Shown: in pieces, positions 28,379-37,328 of the stretch
How positions within the stretch are numbered: position 1 is the first letter of the stretch
Layout of the letters: every line of letters begins with the position of its first letter
Source of the DNA: Halomonas faecis
Lineage (GTDB): Bacteria; Pseudomonadota; Gammaproteobacteria; Pseudomonadales; Halomonadaceae
Direction: 5' to 3'
DNA: 64,000 nt
Assembly (NCBI RefSeq): GCF_010993975.1
Contig: NZ_JAACZO010000011.1
Span: forward strand, 434,001 to 498,000
Translations under genes and position numbers: made by a program
The notes under the pieces: model-generated
Told to the model about the DNA's origin: nothing
The model's input: only the letters and a program-made list of their open reading frames with translations
The model's database searches: none

Positions 28379-30439
28379 TCACTGGAACAGCGCATCGTTT
28401 CCCGGCTCCCCAGCAGCCGTACCCTTCCCTTCCGGTTCGCTGACCACCACGGTATTGCGGCCCTGCGCCTTGGCCCGATAGCAGGCGTCATCGGCACGCG
28501 ACTGAATCGCCTCGATGCCGGCATCCCGCTCATGCAGGGCGGCAAGCCCGACACTCAGGGTGACGCGATACGCTTTGCCCTCTTGACTGACCTCCACTTC
28601 CGAGACCGCCTGGCGCAGAGACGCGGCAATAGTCGACGCCTGCTTCAGCGTACAGCTCGGCAACAACACGGCGAATTCATCGCCGCCCTGGCGGGCCACA
28701 TGGTCGCTGCGTCGAACCTCCCAGGCCACCACCTGAGCAATTCGCCGCAGCATCTCGTCACCCAGCGCGTGGCCACCCTCGTCATTGATCGGCTTGAAAT
28801 GGTCGAGATCGAACAGGATCAGCACCGAGGGAGTGCCGGTCTTGGTACATTCCGCCAGCGCTTCTTCCAGGCGTCGCTCGAAACCGCGCCGATTGAGCAG
28901 CCCGGTCAAGGGGTCATGCTCGGCCTCCCAGCGCTGCAACGCCTCCTGCTGGCGCCGCTCGGTAATGTCCTTGACCATGCCGACGAATCCCAGAGGCTGG
29001 TCATTGCCGCGCACCTGGGAGGCGTGCACTTCGAGCCACAGAGTGCCTTCACGGTCATCGAGGTAACGCAGTTGGCGAATGAAATCGCTGCCCGTGTGCA
29101 GGGTATGCCGCCACAAATCCTGAGTACCGGCGCGATCGTCGGGGTGAATGCGCTCCCACCAGTCGCTGGCCCGTGGAGTCTCGCTCAGCCCGAGTAGGGC
29201 TCGCAACGCAGGATTCATGTAATTCAGGTAGCCATCGAGATCGGCAACGAACACTCCCACCGGCGAAGATGCCAGCACGGCATCCAGGAAAGCTTCGCGA
29301 TCGCGCAGATCGGTCAGTGCGGTGAGGCGTTCCCGCTCCAGGCGGTTGAAGGCATCGGCGATCTGGCGCAGCTCGTCCATCTGCGTGGCCAGTTCGAGGT
29401 AGCGACGCTGGCCGGCCCCGACCTGGGCGATCTGCGCTTCCAGGCGATGCAGCGGGGCCAGCAGCCGTCTCACCAACCAGCCAATGCTGGCCAGCAGCAG
29501 TAACGCTACACCCAACCAAGCCCACCACAGCTTGCGCAGGAAATCGCCCAGCGGCGCATAGACCTGAGAATCCGGCAAAGCCATGCCCACCACCCAGTTT
29601 GCCGGCCAGATCTGGCGGAATGCCACCAGGGCCGACGCTGCCCCAGAGCGCTCCACGACGACCTCTCCCTGCCATCCATCGAGCGCCATCTCCAACTGCG
29701 GTGAGGCCTGCCACTCGACCGCCCCCTGCGCCGATTCACTGGCCGATGCGGGAAACAACCGCTTGCCCGAGGCCGTGAAGACACCCACGTTGCTGCCTTC
29801 CCCCAGTCGAATGGCCTCGAGACCTCGGAACAGACCGCTGCGCTCGAGATTGACCATCCCCCCGACCACGCCCAGAAACTCGCCGTCCTCCCCCCGCCGC
29901 GGCACCAGCATCAGCACCATCGACTCACCGCTGGCCCGGCCCACGAATGGCTCGCTGACATAGGGGAACCGGGTATGGCGAACCATGGGAAAGTATTCGG
30001 TACTCCGCGTTTCAAGACCGACGCGCCCCTCTACGACCGGCCAGTCGGCGACCACCGTACCGTCACGGTCGGTCACCATGATGCCCTCGAACCAGGCCAG
30101 CAGGGCCTGGCCATTCTGAAGTCTCTTGGCCAGCTCCTCGGGTGGCGCATCGCCCAATCGTTCGGCGAGTCGCGACAGCGCATCCTTGCGCTGCGTCACG
30201 TCATCGTTCAGCCCCTCGGCCATCAGTCGCGCTTCGTAGCGCAAATGGGAGAGGTTGGTCTCATTGACGAGATCCTTGCCGAACAGCCAGGCCAGCGCCA
30301 GCAGCAGCCCGACGATCACCAGCCAGGTAGCCGCCAGCCCGAGCAGCAAGCGTCCCTGCAAGGAGCTAACTGCTCGGCTCAATGTGATGAAACGAATCGG
30401 CGCTGACAACCCGAGTCCTCTCTGCCGGGCGACATCCAC
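28379..30439 (-). CDS. Membrane diguanylate cyclase (dCache-HAMP-PAS-GGDEF)
   Basis: A 686-residue inner-membrane sensor that should make c-di-GMP from two GTP. Order: TM1 (~30-54), periplasmic Cache-like domain (~60-295), TM2 (~303-325), HAMP (~326-378), PAS (~380-495, ending DITERRQQEALQRWEAEHD), GGDEF (~500-668). The active site G585-GDEF is intact, with the substrate motif ILFDLDHFKPIND and an RxxD inhibitory site (R576-D579) at the canonical distance, so product inhibition is expected. A sigma-28-type promoter precedes it, placing it in the flagellar regulon. The periplasmic ligand is unknown. Confidence 0.92.
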   Translation of the reverse strand: MDVARQRGLGLSAPIRFITLSRAVSSLQGRLLLGLAATWLVIVGLLLALAWLFGKDLVNETNLSHLRYEARLMAEGLNDDVTQRKDALSRLAERLGDAPPEELAKRLQNGQALLAWFEGIMVTDRDGTVVADWPVVEGRVGLETRSTEYFPMVRHTRFPYVSEPFVGRASGESMVLMLVPRRGEDGEFLGVVGGMVNLERSGLFRGLEAIRLGEGSNVGVFTASGKRLFPASASESAQGAVEWQASPQLEMALDGWQGEVVVERSGAASALVAFRQIWPANWVVGMALPDSQVYAPLGDFLRKLWWAWLGVALLLLASIGWLVRRLLAPLHRLEAQIAQVGAGQRRYLELATQMDELRQIADAFNRLERERLTALTDLRDREAFLDAVLASSPVGVFVADLDGYLNYMNPALRALLGLSETPRASDWWERIHPDDRAGTQDLWRHTLHTGSDFIRQLRYLDDREGTLWLEVHASQVRGNDQPLGFVGMVKDITERRQQEALQRWEAEHDPLTGLLNRRGFERRLEEALAECTKTGTPSVLILFDLDHFKPINDEGGHALGDEMLRRIAQVVAWEVRRSDHVARQGGDEFAVLLPSCTLKQASTIAASLRQAVSEVEVSQEGKAYRVTLSVGLAALHERDAGIEAIQSRADDACYRAKAQGRNTVVVSEPEGKGTAAGEPGNDALFQ

Positions 30440-30495
30440 GCGGACGTCGCGATGAGGGGCGAAACTTGCGGCTCACACGGTGATCCAATATTTCG

Positions 30496-30522
30496 GTATC
30501 GGCAAGTCGCCATGCAACTTGA
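30496..30522 (-). promoter_or_regulatory. Sigma-28-type promoter of the diguanylate cyclase gene
   Basis: On the minus strand TCAAGTTG, 11 bases, GCCGATAC; the -10 half is consensus. It is 57 bp before the start codon at 30439 and correctly oriented. Confidence 0.78.
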
Positions 30523-30560
30523 ATTCAGCACGGCATCACAACGCTTTCGAGACTCTCCCC

Positions 30561-30587
30561 TCAAGTCGCGGGCATAGCGGACGATAG
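30561..30587 (+). promoter_or_regulatory. Putative sigma-28-like promoter of the PAS-GGDEF-EAL gene
   Basis: TCAAGTCG, 11 bases, GACGATAG: an imperfect match with correct spacing, 65 bp before the start at 30652 and divergent from the site at 30.5 kb. Confidence 0.45.
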
Positions 30588-30651
30588 ACTATTCAATGAT
30601 TGCCTGGCCGACAGCCGCGCGACCCGCCCACTGTGAAGCGATACCCCCACG

Positions 30652-32388
30652 ATGAGCCATCACCATCACCACGAACGCATTCGCTCGCTGGCCGGGCATC
30701 CCGCCCGATTGATACAGCATGCGTTCGACCAGAGCCACAACGGCATGGTGATCACCGATGCCACGGGCCACATCGTGCTGGCCAATGAGGCGTTCTGTCG
30801 AATTGCCGGCTGCGAGCGCCGAGAAACCGCCGGCTGGCCCATCGAGCACTTCTTCGTCTCCTTGCGCACGCCGATGCCCATGGGCCTGGCCGATGCCATG
30901 CCACGCGCCTGGCAGCAGGAAGTGCTGTGCCGGCGTGCCGATGGTGAATCGCACCCGATCCTCATGACGGTGGACGCCCTGCCCACCCGCGATGACCAGG
31001 CAGCGCTTTTCCTGCGCACCTTCGTCAACCTGATCACCAGCGACGGCGACAGGCCAAGCACCCACCATTGGGTGCACGTCGACCCCATGACGGGCTTGCC
31101 CAACTGGCTGCTGCTACGCGACCGGCTCAGCCATGCCCTGGCCCACGCCGAACGCTCCAGTCATGGCTTGGCACTGCTGTTCATCGATGTCGATCGCTTC
31201 AAGGCCGTGAACGATGCCGTCGGGCATATCGAAGGAGATCGGCTGCTGGGAGACCTGGCCCGACGCATGCAGGGCGCGCTGCGCAACCGGGACACGCTGG
31301 CCCGCCTGGGCGGCGACGAGTTCGTGATGATCCTCGACGGCTCCGCCGAAGCGGCGCAGGTCGTCGCCGAACGCCTGCAGGAAGCGCTCGAGCCACCATT
31401 CGCCGTGGAAAACGGCCAGCTGCTGCTGACCGTTTCCATCGGCATCGCCCTCTTTCCCTTCGATGCCGAGGACGAAGAAGGCCTGATCAACGGAGCCCGG
31501 GGCGCCATGCTCACCGCCCGCCAGAAGGGCCCCGGACGCCTGGCCTTCGTAGACCATCGCCTGACTACCCAGCTCAAGGAAAAACTGCGTCTGGAGTGTC
31601 AGCTCAGCGAGGCGGCGCACGCTCCCGAGCGTCATTTCGCCGTGTACTATCAACCCGAGTTCGACCCGCGAAGCGGGGACTGTATCGGCCTGGAGGCCAG
31701 ACTCCACTGGCACCAGCCACGCCATGGCTGGCGCTCGCCGGAGGCTTTCCGCGATGCCGCCAACCGACTCGGCCTGGGCGTTCGGCTCGATCGCTGGGCA
31801 TTGTTGCAGACGATCACCGATCATCATCGCTGGCAAGCCAGCGCTTCACCGCTCGGCGAGCTGCCTATCACCCTGCCGATATCGGAAAGCCATCTCGCCC
31901 ACAACACCTTCGACGGTCGCCCCCTCGATCGTTTTCTGCGTCAACACGATCCCGCGCCCTTGGCATGGCTAACGCTGGCGATTCCCAGCCAGTGCCTGGG
32001 ACAGGAGATCGAGGACGCTGCACACCTGCTCAAACGGCTGGTCGCTCTCGGCGTGCGGCTGACGGTGGACGACCTGGGGGAAGGCGCCTTCGACCTGACC
32101 CGCCTGTCGCGCTTGCCACTGCATCGGGCTCGCTTTCGCGCCAGCCTGGCACACGAAGTGCAACGCCCCCTGGCTGCAGCGCTGGGCCGCTTGCTCGAGG
32201 CACTGGATATCGAGCCGGCTGCGACTCACGTCGATACCCTGGAAAGCGCCCTCGCCATCGAAGCACTGTCGCTGCCCCGCGTGCAGGGTGAATACTACAG
32301 CCTGGCAATGCCGGCCCGGGCCCTTGACGATTGGCTGGCCACCCAGCGCATCTCACAGGATGACGACGAGGAAAGCCCCTCAGGGTAG
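30652..32388 (+). CDS. PAS-GGDEF-EAL protein with degenerate EAL domain
   Basis: A 578-residue soluble protein: PAS (~18-130), GGDEF (~140-300) and an EAL-type domain (~310-565). The cyclase site is intact (ARLGGDEFVMIL, G220-F224; FIDVDRFKAVND). The EAL domain looks inactive: EAL reads EAR (E348), the metal-binding Asn of the 'NxS' motif is replaced (ITLPISES), DDFGTG is DDLGEG, and the KxD/ExxE positions downstream are not conserved. It is therefore probably a cyclase, or a receptor in which the EAL part binds or senses. The N terminus is unusual, with five consecutive His (residues 3-7). The gene ends nine bases inside the convergent adaptor gene. Confidence 0.88.
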   Translation: MSHHHHHERIRSLAGHPARLIQHAFDQSHNGMVITDATGHIVLANEAFCRIAGCERRETAGWPIEHFFVSLRTPMPMGLADAMPRAWQQEVLCRRADGESHPILMTVDALPTRDDQAALFLRTFVNLITSDGDRPSTHHWVHVDPMTGLPNWLLLRDRLSHALAHAERSSHGLALLFIDVDRFKAVNDAVGHIEGDRLLGDLARRMQGALRNRDTLARLGGDEFVMILDGSAEAAQVVAERLQEALEPPFAVENGQLLLTVSIGIALFPFDAEDEEGLINGARGAMLTARQKGPGRLAFVDHRLTTQLKEKLRLECQLSEAAHAPERHFAVYYQPEFDPRSGDCIGLEARLHWHQPRHGWRSPEAFRDAANRLGLGVRLDRWALLQTITDHHRWQASASPLGELPITLPISESHLAHNTFDGRPLDRFLRQHDPAPLAWLTLAIPSQCLGQEIEDAAHLLKRLVALGVRLTVDDLGEGAFDLTRLSRLPLHRARFRASLAHEVQRPLAAALGRLLEALDIEPAATHVDTLESALAIEALSLPRVQGEYYSLAMPARALDDWLATQRISQDDDEESPSG

Positions 32389-33135
32389 CCGGCAGTTGAT
32401 ACCCGCCGGCCACTCGCCGTGCGGATTGGCAAAAACCATCTCGACGGCAAAGGTGCCGCTGGTAGGGTCGATCACCCCATCGACGTTATCCACTTCAGCC
32501 GTCACGGTTTCGTTGACCGGTTCCAGCAGCGCGACCTCGAGCTCGTCGCCGACCGCAATACGCCCGTAGGCTTCCAGCCGAAGAATGGCCTCGACCCGCA
32601 AAGGGTCGAGCTGGACGATATCCAGCACCGGAGTGGCATCGATATACTCGCCCTCTTCGGCCTGCTGGCGGGCGATCATTCCCGAGAAAGGCGCTTCGGC
32701 CACCATGTCGTCGAGACGTGCCGAGGCGAGATCGGCCTGAAGCCTGGCCAGCCTCAACTCGGTATCGATCTCGTCGCGCTCGCTGTCGCTGAGCATGCCA
32801 CGCTCGATCAGGCGCTGATTGCGTTGCAACTGACGCGACGCGTAATCGACTCGAGCGCGTTCCAGCTGGAGATTGGCGCGTTCCACGTCGCGCTTCAGGG
32901 CGAAGAGACGATCGCCGGCTTCCACACGCTCACCGGGCTCGACCAGAATCTCATCGATCACCCCCGGGGTGTGGCTCGACAGCGTCGCCTGACGGCCCGG
33001 CTCCACCAGGCAACTGATCTCCTCGAAACCCTGTTCTTCCGTCAGCACATCCTGCTGAGCCTGGACCGGGACACCGATCGCGGGCACTGCCAAGGCCACC
33101 AGCAACGACCCACGACAGAGGTTGGTGAAATGCAT
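32380..33135 (-). CDS. Small periplasmic HlyD/RND-type membrane-fusion adaptor
   Basis: A 251-residue periplasmic adaptor. A signal peptide ends ...GVPVQA (about residue 26). A biotinyl/lipoyl-like half follows (TPGVIDEILVEPGERVEAGD), then a short alpha-hairpin (RNQRLIERGMLSDSERDEID) and a beta-barrel domain (VEAILRLEAYGRIAVGDELE). It lacks a transmembrane anchor and the membrane-proximal domain of full adaptors, so it is on the small side. AGGAGT stands five bases before the ATG. It is the last gene of the giant-protein operon, 47 bp after the SecA-like gene, and is the third HlyD-type protein in it. I infer it bridges the periplasm for export of the giant protein; the outer-membrane partner is not in the window. 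Confidence 0.87.
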   Translation of the reverse strand: MHFTNLCRGSLLVALAVPAIGVPVQAQQDVLTEEQGFEEISCLVEPGRQATLSSHTPGVIDEILVEPGERVEAGDRLFALKRDVERANLQLERARVDYASRQLQRNQRLIERGMLSDSERDEIDTELRLARLQADLASARLDDMVAEAPFSGMIARQQAEEGEYIDATPVLDIVQLDPLRVEAILRLEAYGRIAVGDELEVALLEPVNETVTAEVDNVDGVIDPTSGTFAVEMVFANPHGEWPAGINCRLP

Positions 33136-33182
33136 GAGGACTCCTGTTGATCATGAAAACGGTGGGTTTGCCGGCACTGCCC

Positions 33183-35147
33183 TCACTCTGTCTTGCCACT
33201 GAACCCCAGCAGCTCGCTCTCTCGCCAGTCGGCATCGAGCAGTCTTTTCCGCTCCCGTGCATGGCGCCGCTCCCGGTGACGCTGTGCCACGGACAGCCGG
33301 GCTGCCAACGAGCCGACATGCCGCTGCCAGCCGGCCAGCTCGTCAAGCAAGGGCTCCTGCTCGCTGAGGGCATATTCGACGCTGCCAGGATCGCCCTGGC
33401 GAGCACAGCGACCGGCTATCTGACGGTCGATGCGAGAGGCATCATGGCGGCCAGCGATGATCACATGCAAACCGCCCGCCTCACGGGCGTCATTCTCGAG
33501 AGCGATATCGGTGCCGCGTCCGGCCATGCTGGTGGCGACGGTGATGGCACCGGGTCGCCCGGCTGCAGCCACCACCTCGGCTTCGCTGGCATCCTGACGC
33601 GCATTGAGCACGGCATGCTCCAGGCCGAGTGATTCGAGGACATGCGACAACGCCTCCGAATCCGCCAGGGAGGCGGTCGCGATCAGCACCGGCCGTCGCC
33701 GGGCGGCCAGTTGCCCGGCCCGATCGGCGACCCACTGCCAACGGCTGGCATCATCCGTGAAGGTCCGCACACCCAACTGACGGCGCTGTGACGGTCGGTG
33801 GGGAGGAATCCGCACCACCCTGAGGCGATAGGACCACCATAGCTCGCCCTGTACCTCCCGGGCCGTACCGGTCATGCCCGAGAGGTGCTGATAGCGGCGA
33901 AAGAAGCGCTGGTAAGTCAAGCGTGCCAGGGTCCGATTGGGCTCGCTGGGCTGACACCCTTCGAGCCGTTCCACCATCTGCTGCAGCCCCCGTTCCCAAC
34001 GCCGATCCGCCAGCACGCGACCGGTGTGCTCGTCGATGATCTGCACCTGGCCGTCGCGAACCAGATAATGCCGATCACGCTGAAACTGGTGGCGTGCCAC
34101 CAGTGCCTGCTGCAGCAGCCATTCGCGGCGCGCCTTGCCGAGCCAGCCGCTGCGCTCTCCCTGCGTGGCCAGTTGCCGCTCGGCCTGCTCGGCCAACAGC
34201 ATCTTGCCGGCCTCGGTCAGGTGCAGGCGGCCGGACTCGCGCATGAATTCCTCGCCCTCCCGGTAACGGCCGGAAAGTGTCAGCACCTCATCGATCAGCG
34301 CAATGTCCAGCGGCTCGCCCTCATCCGGCCCCGAGAGAATCAGCGGCGTGCGGGCTTCGTCGAGCATCACGCTGTCGGCCTCGTCGACGATGGCGAAATG
34401 CAGCCCTCGCAGCAGTAGCTGACGGCGGTCTAATCCGCCTTTCAAACTGGCCGCATGGGCTTGCAGCGGAGTGTGCTCATGACCCAGTTCACGACCGTCG
34501 CGCAGGTAGTCGAACACCAGCTCCTTGTTGGTGCAGTAGGTGATGTCGGCGGCATAGGCAGTCCTCCGTTGACGAGGTGATCGTTCGTGAGTGACGACCC
34601 CCACCGTCAGCCCCAGGCGCGCATAGATCGGCGTCATCGACTGCGCATCGCGACCGGCCAGGTAGTCGTTCACGGTGACCACATGCACCGGCACGCCCGC
34701 CAAGGCCGCCGTGGCGGCAGGCAATGTCGCGGTTAGCGTCTTGCCCTCGCCGGTGGGCATCTCGGCGACCTTTCCCTCCAGCAGGGTCAACCCGCCCAGC
34801 AGTTGCACGTCGTGATGCGCCATGCCCAACTCACGCCTTGCCACCTCGCGCACCGTGGCGAAGGCTTCGCGGGCCAGCCCGGAGGTCAGCCCATCGGCCA
34901 GCAGGCGCTGGCGCAACGACTCGATATGCGCATCCAACGCAGAGGTCTCGAGTTCCGCCAGGCGCACGGCATGACGATGAATGGCCGGCAGCGCACGGCG
35001 CAAGCGCCAACGCTGCCAGCCGTCCGGTAAACGACAGACGGCTCTGATCCGGTGCCATGGAGTCTCAAGCGCACCGGGGGGCTGCACCAGACGCTCCGGA
35101 CGGTGCAACACATCGACGGGGTATCGCTGCAGCAAGGAAGCCGTCAT
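33183..35147 (-). CDS. SecA-like DEAD-motor ATPase, shortened
   Basis: A 654-residue relative of SecA. Walker A is MPTGEGKT (130-137); motif II is VDEADSVMLDEARTPL (D255-E256); AGRGTDI (~542) and GRCARQGDPG (~579) are the NBD2 motifs. NKELVFDYLRDG and the region ~260-390 correspond to the preprotein-binding domain. It stops ~65 residues after NBD2, so the helical wing, two-helix finger and C-terminal zinc/SecB-binding tail of housekeeping SecA (~900 residues) are missing or vestigial; no CxC...CH motif is seen. I trimmed to ATG 35147, four bases after the M50 gene; longer frames run into that gene. In this operon it is probably a dedicated motor or unfolding ATPase for the giant protein (inference), not the housekeeping translocase. 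Confidence 0.88.
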   Translation of the reverse strand: MTASLLQRYPVDVLHRPERLVQPPGALETPWHRIRAVCRLPDGWQRWRLRRALPAIHRHAVRLAELETSALDAHIESLRQRLLADGLTSGLAREAFATVREVARRELGMAHHDVQLLGGLTLLEGKVAEMPTGEGKTLTATLPAATAALAGVPVHVVTVNDYLAGRDAQSMTPIYARLGLTVGVVTHERSPRQRRTAYAADITYCTNKELVFDYLRDGRELGHEHTPLQAHAASLKGGLDRRQLLLRGLHFAIVDEADSVMLDEARTPLILSGPDEGEPLDIALIDEVLTLSGRYREGEEFMRESGRLHLTEAGKMLLAEQAERQLATQGERSGWLGKARREWLLQQALVARHQFQRDRHYLVRDGQVQIIDEHTGRVLADRRWERGLQQMVERLEGCQPSEPNRTLARLTYQRFFRRYQHLSGMTGTAREVQGELWWSYRLRVVRIPPHRPSQRRQLGVRTFTDDASRWQWVADRAGQLAARRRPVLIATASLADSEALSHVLESLGLEHAVLNARQDASEAEVVAAAGRPGAITVATSMAGRGTDIALENDAREAGGLHVIIAGRHDASRIDRQIAGRCARQGDPGSVEYALSEQEPLLDELAGWQRHVGSLAARLSVAQRHRERRHARERKRLLDADWRESELLGFSGKTE

Positions 35148-35151
35148 GGCG

Positions 35152-37302
35152 TCACCGATCGAAAAGGCGCAGGAAATGGCGGCGCAACTCTCGCCACCAG
35201 CGATAGCCGATCGGTTCCGGCGGGTGTTCGATGCGCACGTGCACGCGTCCGTCCAGCAGCAGCGGCAGTTCATGCCGGATCAGCTCCTGAGCGTCGAAAT
35301 CGGCCAGATAGTGCTGACGGAAGGCGGTCAAAGGTTCACGGGCTTGTGGATCCAGAGCGACCGGCCCCCCTCCCTCGCGAGTCAGTGTCTCGCTCGGCAC
35401 TTCGTGCGTTGCCCGTGGTGACAGCCACTGCAGAGAGGACACCACCTCGGTATCGCTGCCGGGCAGGCGAAGCGTCACCCCACGAGCCCGCTCGCTCACC
35501 ACGGTGCGACGATGGACGGGGAGAAACGCCCGCACGCGCAGGTCCTCCTCGCGAACCACCACGGCCACCGATTCGCCACGCTGCATATATTGCCCGAGCT
35601 CAGGCCGACCCTGGGGCATCAGCAGCTGGCCGTCGCGCGGACTCGTCACCAGCGTGGCAGCAGCCCGCAGGCGCGCATCCGCGAGGCGCTGCTCCACGAG
35701 TTCGAGGTTCTCGCGCTCCATGGCTACCGATTGCGCCTCTCCAACGCTGGCCTGCAAGCGCAACTCAGCCTCACGGCGCTGCGCCTCTAGCCGACTCACC
35801 TCGGAGGCCAGTTCCGGCGCATCGAGTCGCATCAGCACGTCCCCACGCGCCACCGTGTCGCCGTCCTCGACGAGAATGTCGCTGAGCTGGCCCGTTGCCC
35901 CGAGCCGAACATGCGTGGGCTCTGCACTATCCACCACCCCCTGCACCACGGTGGCATAGGGCAGCGGCAGTGCGAACAGCAGCACACCCAGAGTAGCCAG
36001 GGTGGCGAGCAGCCAGGACCAGGCGCACCAACGCGAACCTTCCAAGCGAGAATCCATGGACATGGCCTTGAGTAGCTTGAGGGCAGGAAACACGAGCGTC
36101 ATGAAGATCGACCATAGCGCCAGTAAAACGCCGACGAACAGATAGCGCGTTGCCACGAAGACCGCGATGGCCACCATGATCACCAGGCGATAGGCGAACG
36201 ACACGACCGAGTAGAGCACCAGCCACAGTGCCTCGCGCCGAGAGCCCGCCTCGCCGGTGACATCGCGCCGCCCCAGCAGGTAGCGCTTGATCACGTAGCC
36301 GAGCTGCTGGTTCGCCCGCGCGCCGAGATTGGGAATCTCGAGCCAATCGGCCAGCACGTAGTAGGCATCGAATCGCAGCAGCGGATTGCCATTGAACAAC
36401 AGCGTGGATACCCCGGCGATGAGCATCACATTGAACATCAGCGAGCGCAGTGCGCCGGGTTCGGCCATGGCCCAGACGAGCATGGCCAGCGCCGCGAGGA
36501 ACAGCTCCACGAGGATGCCCGCCGCGCCGACGAGCATGCGTTTGCCCTTGTCGGGACAGGCCGCCGCGGCACTGGCATCCACATAGGGCACCGGAAAGAA
36601 CACCAACAGCATGATGCCGATCTCATGAACCTCGCCACCGGCATCCTTGGTCGCCCAAGCGTGTCCGAGCTCATGCAGCGCCTTGATCAGCGGGTAAACC
36701 AGCGCCATCAACAGCAGGTTGTCGATGCCCAGCACCCGGTCGGCCAGATTCTCGCTCAATGCGTTCCAGTGCAACGCCGCTACCACCAGCGCCAGCCCCA
36801 CCGTAGCCAACCAGAGCAAGGCACCGAACGGACCGATCAATGGCTTTATCAAGGGGTAGGTGGCAGCAACGAAACGCTCGGGATCGAGCAAGGGGATACG
36901 AATGCCCAGCGGCGAGCGGATCAACTGCTGCCACTTGCTGCGCTGGAGCTTGCGTTGCCGCCGGGACAGCTCGCCAATATCGATGTCGCTATGGCCGGCC
37001 AGCACGTTGGCATTGTGCAGTCGGCCGATCAGGCCAATCATTTCCTGCTGGGTCGGCATGGCATCCCCCAGCGATGCACTCACTTGTTGCCAGATTTCGC
37101 CCAGCGTTCGCTGGCCGTCAAGGCGGCCGATGACCTGATACGCCTCCGGGGTGAACCGGTGAACCTGCCCGGTCAGGGTGTCGTGCAACACATACCAGGG
37201 CTTGCCACGGTACTCGTGACGGTGCAAGTGGGCATGCCGCCGCAACCGCAGGCGAAGGTCGGCTACACGATGCCAGTGCTGACTATAGAGCGCTCCGGCC
37301 AT
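35152..37302 (-). CDS. PqqD-like / M50 metalloprotease / HlyD fusion membrane protein
   Basis: A 716-residue polytopic protein. Residues ~25-105 resemble a PqqD-type peptide-recognition domain (VLHDTLTGQVHRFTPEAYQV, IGRLDGQRTLGEIW). An M50 (site-2 protease type) core follows: HExxH at 210-214 (ALHELGHAWATKD), the third-ligand motif NPLLRFDAYY (D312), and six to eight hydrophobic helices (~150-450). From ~455 a HlyD adaptor part begins (DSAEPTHVRLGATGQLSDIL, EDGDTVARGDVLMRLDAPEL), with a coiled coil at ~500-545 and beta domain to ~690. GGAGGGG precedes ATG 37302. All metal-site residues are present, so it could be an active protease. It probably recognises, cleaves or conducts the giant protein; this role is inference from the operon. 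Confidence 0.9.
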   Translation of the reverse strand: MAGALYSQHWHRVADLRLRLRRHAHLHRHEYRGKPWYVLHDTLTGQVHRFTPEAYQVIGRLDGQRTLGEIWQQVSASLGDAMPTQQEMIGLIGRLHNANVLAGHSDIDIGELSRRQRKLQRSKWQQLIRSPLGIRIPLLDPERFVAATYPLIKPLIGPFGALLWLATVGLALVVAALHWNALSENLADRVLGIDNLLLMALVYPLIKALHELGHAWATKDAGGEVHEIGIMLLVFFPVPYVDASAAAACPDKGKRMLVGAAGILVELFLAALAMLVWAMAEPGALRSLMFNVMLIAGVSTLLFNGNPLLRFDAYYVLADWLEIPNLGARANQQLGYVIKRYLLGRRDVTGEAGSRREALWLVLYSVVSFAYRLVIMVAIAVFVATRYLFVGVLLALWSIFMTLVFPALKLLKAMSMDSRLEGSRWCAWSWLLATLATLGVLLFALPLPYATVVQGVVDSAEPTHVRLGATGQLSDILVEDGDTVARGDVLMRLDAPELASEVSRLEAQRREAELRLQASVGEAQSVAMERENLELVEQRLADARLRAAATLVTSPRDGQLLMPQGRPELGQYMQRGESVAVVVREEDLRVRAFLPVHRRTVVSERARGVTLRLPGSDTEVVSSLQWLSPRATHEVPSETLTREGGGPVALDPQAREPLTAFRQHYLADFDAQELIRHELPLLLDGRVHVRIEHPPEPIGYRWWRELRRHFLRLFDR

Positions 37303-37328
37303 GACTCATGCCCCTCCAACCAGCGGCA

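Noticed and set aside
35148..35273. N-terminal extension of the SecA-like protein up to 35273
   Set aside because: The extra residues overlap the end of the M50 gene, are Cys-rich and unlike SecA; ATG 35147 fits the intergenic junction.
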